A model generated the notes under the pieces. That model was not told the DNA's origin. It saw only the letters and a program-made list of their open reading frames with translations, and made no database searches. From Whitmania pigra (taxonomy: Eukaryota; Annelida; Clitellata; Hirudinida; Haemopidae): DNA of 64,000 bases. Shown piece by piece: positions 26,589 through 38,783 of the stretch. The position numbers were made by a program, and so were the translations under genes. The stretch's first letter is position 1. Each line of letters opens with the position of its first letter. The DNA is taken from positions 2,535,001 through 2,599,000 of the forward strand of contig JAJTWR010000260.1 of assembly GCA_021613335.1 (NCBI GenBank), in the 5' to 3' direction.

Positions 26589-26964
26589 TTATTGGTCTTA
26601 TTATTGATTTTTTGAATGTCTGTTAATAAATTGTTTAAAAACTTCAAAGAACTGGTTAACGATTCATGAGCTCGCTGCAATTGACCAAAATTGGTCACGA
26701 GTCGCTTCGATATTGCGTTTTCTCTTCAATTCTTCCTCGAAACTATTTTATCTTAAGATTTGCATCAACTTCCTACTTTGGAATGCATATTGTTTACGCA
26801 TAATAATTTGTAAGACAAAGTGAAGCAATACTTCAAAGGACGGTAACGAACTCGTTAACCAATTCCACGCTGCAACGAGTCCGCTTAACAAGCCTCTGTG
26901 TCCCATAACTTACTAAATATGGAAATCACATATTTTAAATGTACAAATCTTAAGAGACATTTTT

Positions 26965-27345
26965 GAATATTTGAGATCAATTCTTGGAGTAGATAATGAA
27001 GTAAATCAGATGCATCATGCTGTGAGACACAGCTTCAATGGAAAGTATAGCATTGTTGAGGTCCAAACCGTACATCAATTATAACATGAAATTTCATGAG
27101 ATTTCAAGGTTAAAGTCTCCCTTTCAAGAACCATAAATGGATCATTAATCTGAACACGAAATATAGGTTATGTACAATAGGCTACATAATTGCATTGAAA
27201 GAAACAAGTTTTTTTTTAAATAAATTGAGAACAATTCTTGAAGCAGATACTGAAGTTATGCATTTGTACCATGCTCTGGGACACAGCTTCACTGTGAATG
27301 TATGGCATTGTTGAGGTTCAAACAGTGCATCAACTATAACATAAA
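26965..27345. repeat. Diverged direct repeat of about 120 bp inside the pogo-like element
   Basis: The block at about 26970-27090 (ttgagatcaattcttggagt, then gacacagcttcaatgg and gcattgttgaggtccaaac) recurs with substitutions at about 27221-27345 (ttgagaacaattcttgaagc, gacacagcttcactgtg, gcattgttgaggttcaaac). No coding role is evident. Confidence 0.7.
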
Positions 27346-28211
27346 AGTGTGGCCAAAAGCTGCATATAATTTGTACCATCCAATGGGTTTCACAATTTTC
27401 TCTTATAGCAATGTATAAAATCAAGTGACTCATCACCAGAAAAAGCCAAAGCAGTGGTGGTAATTCATTACAATTACCAATTTGAATCCTCATGATGAGT
27501 TCCAAGAGAATGGGCTAAGACTTCCATTTCGTTTTCCAATAAAGACTGAAAAAGACTGACAACTGACACTATTACCAAGATTGTATCTATTTTGTTCCAT
27601 GCTTTTGAGAAGTGTTCAAAGAGTTTTTATAGCAAGATCATTAAGAGATTGAAGACATTTCGCAAGTCCACGCATGTGATGTTTGACTATTAAAATGTTA
27701 AACAGCACCAACCAAAGCTGTCTGAACCACCAGTGCTGAAAAAACATTGTCACACAAACTGAAAACATTAGCTCCAATTATAATTATGAGTAATAAAGAG
27801 TTGAAAAATTATGATGAAAATTCATAAAATAGTACAACAACCTACAAGTTTCCTATAGTTACCATCAATTAATTTATGTTAAATTCAATTAAATTCATAA
27901 ATTCGAGAGCTGGACAATACAATGATTAGCGTGAATGTTTTGTCACATGCTTCTGTAAGCACATATCGAAAGTTCTTTATGCAATGCACTAACGCCCAAT
28001 CAATTATAAACTATTTAAAATTAAAAATATAGTCTAAAAACAATCAACAGTCTGTGTTATCATTTAAATGTTTTTATTTTTTGTTGGTCTGAAATAAAAT
28101 TCATGCAAATTTAATCTAGCATAACACGCATACGATTATAGCACGCATAGGGGGGTGCGTGGTAAGTAAAATCGAACATAACACGCGTGTAATATGGGTG
28201 AAAATACGGTA

Positions 28212-28775
28212 GTTCTTCTAATTGAGTGAGCGGGATAAAAACAATCGATGAAAGGAAAATTTTTCAGACAAAAATAAAGTTAATTCAATATTTAACGGTA
28301 AGTTTTAAGTGAAAATTTAAACAGTTCTATTGTCGGAGCACATGGGAAGTGAATTCCATGTCCTGGCTCATGGGAAGCCTGCAGTCATAATTGGAATCAT
28401 AATTGACCAGCAAACGTACCAATTCTTTAATATTTCCTCTATTTTCCGTGCCTCCTTCGTCATCGTGGATGTCTTCAGCGAAATCGTTAAGTTTGGAAAG
28501 CGTCAACAACGAATGTAGGTCAGGAAAACTTGTTTTAGACACTTTATACACACACTTAACTAGTGTCATATTAAAACATATAAAAACTCATTTTCGTGTA
28601 AAATTTCAGATTTGTGTTAGCTTCTAAATACTTTTATTTTTTCCATTTCTTATTTTTTACGTATCCACTCAAATTGTCGGACCTATTGACCATTGCTATG
28701 CCACTGTGCATTATCATGCGGTATCATTAATAATACATGCTCTTTAACCGAAACGATTTACTTCGAAATAGCACT
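28212..28775. other. Intergenic DNA with one unassigned small ORF
   Basis: The minus frame 28569-28327 (80 aa, mixed composition, acidic centre IHDDEGGTENRGNIKEL) looks more protein-like than most chance frames here. It has no family I recognise and no clear exon borders. Confidence 0.2.
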
Positions 28776-28783
28776 AAGTAGTG

Positions 28784-29311
28784 TGGGTCAACCTGTGGGT
28801 CTCTTGAGGTTTGTTCCAGGGGTCGCTCGAGACACTAAATTTAACAAATTTTTTAATATTTTTTAAAATCCCATTTTTGATAAAACCTAAACCTTGAACT
28901 TCTTAACTCTATACAACTCTATATTTAAAATTCTTATTTTTAGTACAAGCTATTTTATGTAGCGCCCAATAATCAGCCTTATGTTGGATTTCTCTACTAT
29001 GTCGCTTAACCTTTTAGGTCAAATGTTTGAAATCATAATCTATTTTTACGACATTGCGTTTGTTTATCTACTTCTTCCTTTTCCATCAACATACACATTT
29101 TAGTTTAGGACGTCATTTCAGCTGTTTCCAAGGGGGGGACAAACCCTCGCACAACTTGAGAAGACGACATTTTAAACCTTTTTTTGCATTATAATATTTA
29201 GAAGCCAAAGTCACAACGGCAACAATTGAGTGAAAGGTAGCCCAATCAATTTTATTGAGTCGCCAAAGTGTTGCCGAGGAGTCGCAGCGTCAAAAAGGTT
29301 GAGAACCGCTG
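28784..29311. mobile_element. hAT-like non-autonomous element, about 530 bp
   Basis: The right end aaaggttgagaaccgctg is typical of hAT termini, and the left end contains the opposing gtgggtcaacct, partly diverged. Flanking octamers aagtagtg (28776-28783) and acgtagtg (29312-29319) match at seven of eight positions. The left 190 bp are homologous to 59240-59450, showing a dispersed family. No ORF is seen. Confidence 0.55.
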
Positions 29312-29319
29312 ACGTAGTG

Positions 29320-30637
29320 TGATGTGGGATGATTGAATATAAATATATAATCATTGCTGTACACGAAAGCCTTTCTTCTTTTGTCAACCCTGAAAACTTG
29401 TTATTTCAAGTCCTTGTCGGTTTGTTTAATTTATAAAACATTCCATAGAATACGCAAATAAATGTTTAAATGGTGCAACACTTATTTCTGAAAAGAATTA
29501 TTGGTTCGAAAATGTTCCAACTTAATTTGTTGTAATTATCGACATTCCCTTCTTGGTTATTCACTTTGATAAGAAACTCGATACAAATCCGTGTCAAGTA
29601 ATAAATGCTGAGTTAAGATTGTGTTTTTACTTGTTTATTTGTGCAGCAATTTACCTAATTTAATTTTTTTTAAATAATATCGTTTTAATGTTTTTATTTC
29701 AAGCAGTGAATCTTTCTATAAAACTGCTTCTCTTGCTTAAAACTGGGATTGATTTGATAACAGCAATCAATTTATTAAATAAAAGTAATATCAAATCCAT
29801 AAAAGTACATAATCTGACAGCCAATTGCTCTTGCTCTGTCAACCTGATTTATTTGAGCTTGTAAGAATTGCTAAATTAAGGTCTTCCTGTAGGAAATTTG
29901 ATATGATTGAGAAGTCGACTGAGAAGTACTTCTAAAAAAAGTCCTCGCGAAATGTTATAACTGATCAACAAATTAGCAAGCCATAAAATATGAAACATAA
30001 TTAAACTTATTAAGCTTGAGGCTAATGTTATTCTTTTTTACTATTTTGTTTTAACTTCATCAAAGTAAAACTACATTTAGATCTTGAATCAATTTTCACG
30101 AAAGTCCAGCAGCATTATCTCAATCCAAACTGCGTAAATTTGTTCGTTATTTCCCAAGAAGTGGGGGTTGTTGTAAAAGCTTGTGACCAAAATCAATTCG
30201 TAAGAATGTATTCACATGCAAGCCATAACAAGCAGGAGACAAACAAATTGATTCAGACCAATAAAATGTTCAGGTGCAACAAAGGCTTCAATCAGGCTGC
30301 TTTGAATTGCCGCAAAATGGTGAAAAGTCACCATTTCTTAATGAAGGGTGACGAATGTTGTAAGTTCATTGAAAAAAAAATAAATTGTCCAATAATAAGC
30401 ACGTGCTTATGATTAAGTCCACCCGAATAATAATGTTTATCAATAAGCTCAGTTGAATACCGCCCAGCAAAGCTATCTGCTGTTGCAAGCCACGTCCTCG
30501 TTCATTTATGAAATCAGTCGTCCATGACCAGCTAGAGTTTTTCAGTAACTTTATTATTTCTCTGCGTTCTATCAACAACCTTGTTTTAAAGAAAAACTTT
30601 TTTTAAGAAATAAATATTCTTCTTAATTCGTCCAAGC
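29320..30637. other. 5' flank of tetraspanin C
   Basis: AT-rich. A 90 aa plus frame at 30140-30412 is not recognisable. The promoter of the downstream tetraspanin should lie near 30.5-30.6 kb, but I see no clear TATA box. Confidence 0.4.
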
Positions 30638-32450
30638 ATGGCCAACGGTTGTCGAACATTTTTTCGTGTCATCCTCGGGATTTTGACTGCTCTTTTCCTT
30701 GTTGGTATTTTGTTGAAAAAAATGTTTATTTTAAATTTATTAACTCACATTAACCGACAGATTATTGGACTTTTTATGCTGGGATTTGGGATTGGTTTAA
30801 AAGTCGATCCCAATGGAGTATTCAATATGATTGCCAAACTGTCAGAGGAAGCAAGGAATCAGATGTATGCACTTTTTGGTAATGCGACGGGCGGAGCTGC
30901 AATCTTCATGATAGTTCTTGGTTGTATAACAACAGTCATTTCTTTCATTGGATTCGCAGGAGCAGTGTCGGGATCAATATGTCTTCTCGTCACTGTAAGT
31001 CAATTGAAACTGATTTAATGATGAGTTCAGTTACCTTCCTTAAATTATTGAATCAATAAATAATTGATAAACAACAATCTTAATGACTTCAGTACGCCAT
31101 AATTATGCTCCTCCTCTTCGGAGCTGAAATAGCTTTGATTGTCATCGTTGCAGCTTTTCCAGAGAAAGTAATTCATATTTATAATTATAATTTATCATTA
31201 ACTCAATTGTTTTATTTGATTTAAATTTAACTTTGAGTCTATAAATGTATTTACATCTAAATCGTTCGGACATGGATATAGCGGAAAGAACCAGCGAAGT
31301 GGACTAGCATTGCAGAGTGAATGAATAGACAGATAATCAAATCCATTGCCGAATACTTTTAAAGTTGAATTTATTTGGACTGCAAAATTAATGGATGAGA
31401 CAACATTGGGAAATACTGATGTTTATGGGGCAATTTTATGTGTTAATGTGGAAAACACGTTTGTTCGATAAAAAAAACTGATGAGTGACAGGCAATAAAA
31501 GGACAGCATCGTCATTACATCGATAAAGAAATATCTTGTCTTCGAATATTTTTATTTACTTTATTCTATTATTTTTTATCCACAAACTGTGGGTCACTAA
31601 CGCTAATTTGTACTCAGTTAAATTAACCAGACGTATAAGAAATACAGCAAAATATCAAAACTTTAATTATCGTTTTGGTATCATTTTTGTTTCAGTTGGC
31701 AGGAAAAGTATCCCCACTCACAAATTTTACGAAAGAAGGTAAAAACGTTATTCATTTATAAAATGCTAATTCAAACAAACATCATCAAATTCGTAGACGT
31801 ATATATAACCGATTACTATGTGTTACCTCCAACTGATGAAAATGGAAAGGCCTGGTACTTTGCACAGAACTACGTGAGTTTATTGTTAACAATGTGATTT
31901 CGTGTTGGTGTATTTGAAATAATATAATTTCATTAATTACATTTTTATTTTAAAGTTTGAATGCTGCGGAATTGTTAGCTCCGATGATTACTCGGGCTTA
32001 GACGTGATGTTGAGGAAAGCGAATGGAAATTATTCTTCCGTCTTCGCTGGCCAGTATTCCAACTTAACGAATCTTGCAGTTCCTATTTCCTGCTGCAAAA
32101 AGAAACAAAGCTCTGCCTACTTTAGCAGCATCTATAATCTGACTGATTTTGGTGGATGCGTTAATGGAACATCAGGGACATACAACACAGATGTACGAGT
32201 TCGAGTTATGTATGATCCATGAAGTCAATCATTCAAATTTGAACATTTGCAGGGTTGCGTCAAAAAGATGCTCGTATCCGCTGGACCTATTCCAATTGCC
32301 ATAGCTGCCACCACTCTTGGGATCGAGGTTAGAGATAAAGTCATTTGAATACAATTGAACTTTCATTTTATATTATTAATATTTTGACAGTTGCTCCTCA
32401 TCATCTGTTCGATAGTTATCGCCTGCTTGAATGACCATTCCAAGTTGTGA
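30638..32450 (+). CDS. Tetraspanin C, eight exons, about 287 aa
   Basis: This is the clearest tetraspanin in the window. Exons are 30638-30700, 30761-30994, 31093-31167, 31696-31738, 31797-31873, 31956-32192, 32253-32327 and 32391-32450, totalling 864 nt. Phases are 0,0,0,1,0,0,0, the same plan as tetraspanins A and B. The protein has TM1 (FRVILGILTALFL joined to IIGLFMLGFGIGLKVD), TM2, TM3 (YAIIMLLLFGAEIALIVIV) and a large extracellular loop with FECCG, PISCC, FGGC and GC cysteine motifs and several N-glycosylation sites. TM4 is followed by a short tail ending NDHSKL. Intron 1 is only 60 nt and has no stop codon in frame. Without splicing it, a lysine- and asparagine-containing 20-residue segment would split TM1, so I treat it as an intron. 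Confidence 0.9.
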
Positions 32451-34084
32451 AGTTGATGACATCAACTTCTGTTTGTTCGACTTTGTGACTGCACACTGAA
32501 ACTTCGATTATTCAAGACTTTTGTGATTTTAGTTGTATTCAATATTTGTACTCAATATTACCAACTGCGTGCCTCCAAGCATAGGTTGTCTTTGTTATTT
32601 ACTGGAAATTGGGTCTGTTTTTGCTGATGAAGACGCTTAAAATTTCACCTGCTATAAGAGGTGATAATGTTGATTGTGAGGTGATCATTGTTATGATGAC
32701 AGATTCATATTTCAAAAGTCTCCTGTGGTGATCTTGATGAGAGCAGGAGTTAGCTTCGGTGGTGTGCCTGCATTTTACTTTTTAATTTTGTGTTATTTTG
32801 TGCAAAATGCCACATAAAATATTTTTACACATAAAAAATGGTTAGAAAATTCTGGGGTCAGATTGTCTTCACTTGCTGATATTTTAGTAATAATTTCTTC
32901 CAATTGTCTTTGGTTTCAGATAAGACTAGTTTAAATGTAGCACAGACAATAGCCACTATTATTTGCATAGTCGATTATTGAAAAATTACCTCCTCAAAAT
33001 TCACAAAATGCTTGTTTTTATTGGATTTTGAATTTTCTAAGTATAAAATGAATTTGTTTTAGAACAATCTTCCATTTTGTTGTGCTACTCAAATTTTTAA
33101 AGATATCTGTTATATTTTTCAAATTTCACTTGACAAATAAAATAGTTAAATAATTTCTTTGTCATTTAAAAATCGTGATTACAAAGCGTATTTTGAATTG
33201 ATTTCGTAAAAGTATAACAGAAGCATCAAGGAAGTGAACTAAAACGTAAAATTTTATCAAAATGATGCTATTCGATCCTTTCTTAGGCGTAAGCAACAGG
33301 AAGCCTATTACTTGCATTGTTAATTACCTTAATTATCTCCATTGAACTTTTAACACTTTTCACATTCACAAATTTGGTGACTTATTTAATGTTGATATCA
33401 ACTAAATTAGCATTTATAATTGATTCACTGTGCTAGTTCGTTAGACTCATATTTTTAAAAAGTAATTTGTTGATTTAGTAATTTTAATTACATTTTAAGC
33501 CCTGCTTATGGTGCTCATAACATTTAACTGTATAACAACAAGATAACTTGGTTTGAGTTATATTTTAATTTCAATAATAAAAACTGTTAGTCACCAGTTT
33601 ATTTCCTTTGTGAACAAGTATTTAATTTTTATATTATATTGAATTTATGTAGTCACAGCTATAGCTTGAAATGTAACAATTCAATCATATTAATGCGAGT
33701 TTTCAACTTAATGTTTAAAATTTTAGTGACTTAAATCTCAAATAATATTTCGTTCTAATTACTGAATATCACATTAAGATGCCTTTCTTTACTGTGTTGA
33801 GATATTTTTAGAAAGCAGTTCAACAATTATATTCACGGGTATTTACCAAAAATTAAAAGCCTATGACTTCCGGTTGGCTACTTTTAGGAGCCCAGAAATG
33901 TGAATGTAGACCATGATTAACAATTTGTAACTTTATTTTCAATAATTTAATGTTTAAGTTTATGTTTTGATTTTTTATTAAAAATTTATTATTCCATGTA
34001 TTGCAAATCTTATTTAAAACTTTAAAAAACGGAATGAAATTGTTTTAAAGCAAATATTCAAATGTACCTCCTACAAATTTGCTA
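32451..34084. other. 3' flank of tetraspanin C and intergenic DNA
   Basis: Contains possible polyadenylation signals (for example aataaa near 33137). No coding sequence is recognised. Confidence 0.4.
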
Positions 34085-34390
34085 TGATATTTGCCTCTCT
34101 CCGTAGTGACTGAGCTTGTCAAGCAGGATTTCATTGTTCACGGCGTCGAATGCCTTTGCGAGGTCCAAGAGGACGCTAATTGTTACCTGCCCCGATCCAA
34201 AGCATCGGAAATCTTTGAATGCAGAATTGAAATGGGCATGTAGGTGGAGTGGTTCTGTCGGAAGCCAAACTGATTTTCTCGTATGACGGAAAATTTATCT
34301 AGGAATGAGACGCTTCGGCTTTTTCGAAGAATTTTGAGAAGTACGGTAGAATTGAAATCGGTCTGTAATTCGTGATTGTAAATAAAAAAT
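34085..34390 (-). mobile_element. LINE reverse-transcriptase fragment
   Basis: Minus-strand translation, with frame changes, reads NYRPISILPYFSKFFEK, then [12 protein letters not shown], then [18 protein letters not shown] and [10 protein letters not shown]. These are consecutive motifs of a Jockey/CR1-type reverse transcriptase. Here the palm AFD motif is intact, unlike the copy near 7.0 kb, so it is a separate copy or family. Confidence 0.8.
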
Positions 34391-35965
34391 AAATATTTTA
34401 ATGTGAAGTGGCTAACTTTTTAAATGATGAGGTTTAAGATCTGGGAAAATATTTAACTTAATATTTTAGTGCTAATTGAATCCTCCAAAAAGCTTCATTT
34501 TTTTAATTTTTACCATAATTCGGGATAGTGTTCTATTATTTTTCCTAGAATGGCTGGTATGGGGTACTAGCTTATAGGTATGGGTATCTAAAATTGTTAG
34601 CGACAGGCGTTTTTGTTTATTAATGTACTAAACATATTTATAAAGCCAGAAAACCTTAGTCGATCTTAGAAATAATCCATGACTTAAATTAATACATATA
34701 ATAAAGGGTTGGCCTTTTCTGAAATGAGGAGATCATAACCAAATTTAAGGCTCACTGGCCCACATTGTTACATATAGTTTTCGAAAACAACGTGAGTCAA
34801 AAATGAATATTAAATTTTTTATTAAAATTAACTAAAGCAAAGGTCACTTTAACCAAATTTATATTTTATGACGTTAAAAAGATATGTGACCTACTTTCGG
34901 AAAACATCTGTCCAATCACAGCGCCTAAATTAGCTAATACATGAATATTAATCAGTCCGGCGTCATACTAGACAAGGGTTTCTAAATATGCTTCCGACTC
35001 GGCTCGGAGGCTTCCAGGTCTATTACCGGTTCCAGTGTATGGCCCCGCCCTTTGGGACACCAAATTGACAATGTTAAGCGAAGGGGGCGCCACATTATCA
35101 AAATTAGAAACCAAATTGATAATGTTGAGGAAGCATCAAATTGTCAGCTTCGTCCCGGCGTCGAAATCCTAGTAACGCCTCTGAGTCGAATCCCGTTTTG
35201 GAACTGATATGCTGATGTCTCAGAAATGTGAGAAAGAACTCGAATATAGTCCAACGTTTCTTGCAAATATAATTAATACTTATTTTTATTTATTTTTATT
35301 AGCTATTTCTAGGCAGGAAACCAATTCACAACTTGAAGAAATAAAGAACAACTCAATTACTAGCGACAAAAGGCTGGTATATTTTTACATAACAAATGCT
35401 AATTACAAAAAGTATTAAAATAACTTATTGTATAACTTCGAAACATAACTGATCAAATTAATAAAATCACAGGGAGATGTGTCATCAAGATTCCCGCCTT
35501 TCATCAAATGTATATTGTTTTCTTTCGCTGTGGTTATTTTCCGATACCTGCCTTCGTTAGTTATTACAGTTAATAAATTTTTTATCTGCTAAATGTATTC
35601 TCTCTAGCTGAATTACCGGCTAAATTTGTTTCGGGAATGTTGCAGTTTTGGAGTGCTTGATTCAAGGTATTGAGCGGCTTATTTTGTATGTAGTTATTTT
35701 TTATTTCAATAATTTGCTTATTTTTATTTTTATTAAAATTAGTGAAATTAGTTTTTCTGTACTTAAGCAGCGCTAGGCATCCAATATCAAAGTTTATTAT
35801 TGTATTATTATTTATTATACAAATATGCTTACCTTAAATTTTTTATAATTGAAGGTGTATTTGAAAAATTGTTTTTCTAAATTCATAACCACTGTATCTG
35901 AAAATTTTGAAGTTAGTATTAAGAATTATGAAAGCTTTTAGTATGAGAATAAGTGGTAGGCATTA
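34391..35965. other. Intergenic DNA upstream of E2F
   Basis: A GC-richer patch at about 34975-35200 (cttccgactcggctcggagg; cggttccagtgt) stands out and may be a decayed repeat. The E2F promoter should lie in the last few hundred bases, which show no clear core motif. Confidence 0.4.
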
Positions 35966-38280
35966 ATGTTAATGATGTGCAGGAATGATAGAAATATGAA
36001 CCAGTTCTCAGATGGCAAGGAATTCCTCACCCATTCAAGTACACAAAATGTTGCAAACACTTCATTCCTCGGTGCAACAACAAATATTTTTTGCTCATCT
36101 CAGGTCAGGATGGTTGATTTTGAAATTATTTTGGAATTTATATTTTGAAATAATTAGTTATTTCTTTATCAATATAATTTTTGATTTTTAATTTTAAAAT
36201 TTCACGACACATAGCTCGGTGCCAAGAGAAGACTTGATCTTGGTGGATTCAGCGAAGTGATGGGCAGTCAGTGTGGTCAATGTTTGCATTCTGATTCTTT
36301 TGCTCATGGTCAGCTCGTGGTGTTTACTTTTTCGTATCGTTGTTATTGTTGTTCATGTTGTGTTGTTTTTAATGATATGCATGAATAATTGAATATACAA
36401 AAGAATGTCTACAGAATGCGAGAAGTCTAGAAGCGACACATCCTTAGGTGTTCTGACAAGGAAATTCATGCACCTCCTTCACACTGCCCATGATAAGGTT
36501 AAAGAAATTTATAATTTTTCAGTTTAGCACTGAACACAAATGATCACAATTTGTTGAATAATCTGTGGTTGTTTGGGTTTTTTTATTGAACTGACCTTTA
36601 TGTATCCATATTGGGTATAAAGGATACAATCACTATTACTTTTTACAGTTTTTGCTGGTTCAATTGCAAACAATACCCATTTTGTGGTTGTTGCTGTACA
36701 CATCCCATTGGCCAGTACAATAATAATCTACTTGATTAAATTTATTTACATTTGCAGATTTTGGATTTGAACGGCGCATCCGAGGTGCTGAGGGTGCAGA
36801 AGCGAAGGATTTACGACATAACAAACGTCCTCGAAGGAATCGGACTTGTCACAAAAATATCCAAAAACAAAGTCCAATGGAGGTATTCGATGCAGATTCG
36901 AATTGCCAACATCGTTCGGCACGTGGGTCGACCGAGGGGGCTGCATTTCTGACGACGGCCATAATGTGTCGTGTTCGTAACCCGTCCTTCGCATCCTGTT
37001 TGGACACTAAAAAATAGGACAAATGCAATTGTTATTAAATTATGTTTCTTGTTGGTCCATTGCAACATAAGAGATACAATATTTTTCAGAGGATTTAGAA
37101 ATGCCACATCAAAGAACAAACTGCAGATGAAGCTAGGTTGTACATTTGTTTCCAACAAGCATTTGGGCCTCGTCGATCATTCTTCTTCTTTTTTTACAGA
37201 CATCGAACTGCTCAAGAAGAAGGAGCAGACTTTGGAAGAACTTGTGTGCATTGCTTCACAAGATCTCGAAAGTGTTGCTTCAGCTGAAGAAAACAAAAAA
37301 TATCCTTTTGTGCCTTCTTCCATCCTAGAATTTCTTAATGACAAATTCAAAATTACCGCTTGCAACATTTTCCTAATGTCGAGCAGAATTCTTAACTCTA
37401 CGTACGATGGCTTATGTGACTCATGATGATCTTCTGGCCATCCTTGCAGATCACAAAATCGTGGTCATCAGAGCCCCGGCCGGAACGAAGGTCGAGGTGT
37501 CGGAATCAGAAAAAGTTGGTTCTTGAATGCTATAATGTGGCATTTAACTTTTTTTATTGCTTGTTATCACCTCATTAAGCAAACCTTGTAAAACATCTAT
37601 GCATCTAACAACTTCTTGAATTATTGCTATTATTATTATTATCAATTATGTTTTTTTGTGGTAAAAATTCCACATTCAGAGAATAATTATTATGTCACTG
37701 TGAGGTGATTGGATGTTTTGGATTGGCAAAGCAAAAAGATGCTTCTCTGACAATGCTTGCCTAACCCCCACAAATTTGTGTATTTTAATATTTTGTTAGA
37801 ACCTGTCAAACACTGTTCGTCAGTGTCTCGACGTTCCTATTTCTTAAGACGTAACTCACAAAACAAATGAACGACTTTTTCGACAGCATCACCAGTTGCA
37901 TCTGTCGAGCAGGAGCGGACCGATCCTCGCCGTTCCCGTCGAGAAATCGCCTCCGACGGATGCCGATTGCGACAGCATGCTTCAGGAACTCGATCGATCC
38001 TCTCGTTGGTCGAATCTTCTGCTCATTAAAATTTATTAAAAACGTCAGTTTCGTTTGCTTCTCATTTGAAATCGTTTCAGTTTCATCGGCGACTTTGAAT
38101 TCTTCGACCGTTTCGTCCGTCCGGGTCGAAGGTCGGCCTTGCACTTACGACGACGTCGACGAGGAGGACATAAAAGAGCTGATGAACTGGTTGGACGACG
38201 AGGCTCTCGAGAACAGTTCGGGCATTTGCGACATGTTCGAGGACGACCTGCAGTCTTCTTTTTCTTATCACGAGGAGTGA
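35966..38280 (+). CDS. E2F: E2F transcription factor (activator type), nine exons, about 326 aa
   Basis: This is a DNA-binding regulator of the cell cycle that dimerises with DP and is held by Rb-family proteins. Exons are 35966-36103, 36215-36275, 36415-36497, 36758-36882, 37090-37136, 37200-37299, 37406-37514, 37887-38004 and 38081-38280, totalling 978 nt in frame. An in-frame TAG precedes the ATG. Exon 2 has GAKRRLDLG, matching the cyclin-binding RxL motif of E2F1-3. Exons 3-4 hold the winged-helix DNA-binding domain with [16 protein letters not shown]. Exons 5-6 hold the leucine-zipper-like dimerisation helix. Exons 7-8 hold the marked box ([34 protein letters not shown]). The last exon ends in an acidic tail with [10 protein letters not shown], the pocket-protein binding motif. 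Intron 6 is an AT-AC type intron, described separately. The ERG channel begins 0.5 kb downstream on the same strand. Confidence 0.93.
37300..37405 (+). other. U12-type AT-AC intron in E2F
   Basis: No GT-AG pair restores the E2F frame cleanly here. The 106 bp segment begins atatcctttt, the consensus 5' splice site of AT-AC U12 introns. It has ttcttaact at 37389-37397, matching the U12 branch-point consensus, and ends in ac at 37404-37405, about 10 nt after the branch adenine. Removing it joins AAA-AA to G-ATG-GCT, giving [13 protein letters not shown], which matches the E2F family at that point. U12 introns are known in E2F genes of other animals. Confidence 0.85.
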
Positions 38281-38783
38281 ACTCGTAGCAGTCCAAGTTT
38301 TCTGTACAGACTGTAAATGAGCTTGTCGTGTTACGTCTAGACGATCATCATTGAAATTCTAACGCTTTCTCAATTAAGTTGCTCGATTAGTTTATTTATA
38401 TTCTAGCATTGCCTTGAATTGTGGCTAACGGACTCCTTAACGACGATGTTGTTGATTTTTTTTAGCTTCCTGTAGACAATTTTTGTTTATTTCTCGAAAT
38501 TTTATTTTGTTCGAGTTTGGTGTTCTAGTCGAAAATTTTTATTGACCATGGAAATTTTTGTTATGAAGTAATTAGATTGACGCATGTGCCCATAAATATT
38601 TACCAGTTTAAAAAAAGGAACTCGTATGGGAGATCAATGTGTTGTCAGAGAGCGTTTCGATAGCGTCTGGGGATTTGGCGCCGTGGTGTTTAAATGATGC
38701 GGCTGAACGTGCCACGCACATTCGCTCTGAATTTCGAGTTGGGTCACAGGTGACCGCTTGTGGGGCCTTATCGTCTGCTCGTG
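38281..38783. other. E2F-to-ERG intergenic spacer
   Basis: This 503 bp spacer must hold the E2F 3' untranslated region and the ERG 5' region. It is AT-rich on the left, and its GC content rises after 38630. I see no clear promoter motif. Confidence 0.4.

Larger units (their letters stand above)
25285..28209 (+). mobile_element. pogo/Tc1-type DNA transposon, 2.9 kb, both ends present
   Basis: The left end ccgtattttcac (25285-25296) and right end gtgaaaatacgg (28198-28209) are perfect 12 bp inverted repeats, each flanked by a TA dinucleotide (25283-25284 and 28210-28211). TA duplication is the hallmark of the Tc1/mariner/pogo superfamily. Both subterminal regions carry several copies of aacacgc in inverted orientation. 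Inside lies a decayed pogo-like transposase gene (25672-26588), a 51 bp retroposed insertion and a 1.6 kb right part with a direct repeat. Confidence 0.8.
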
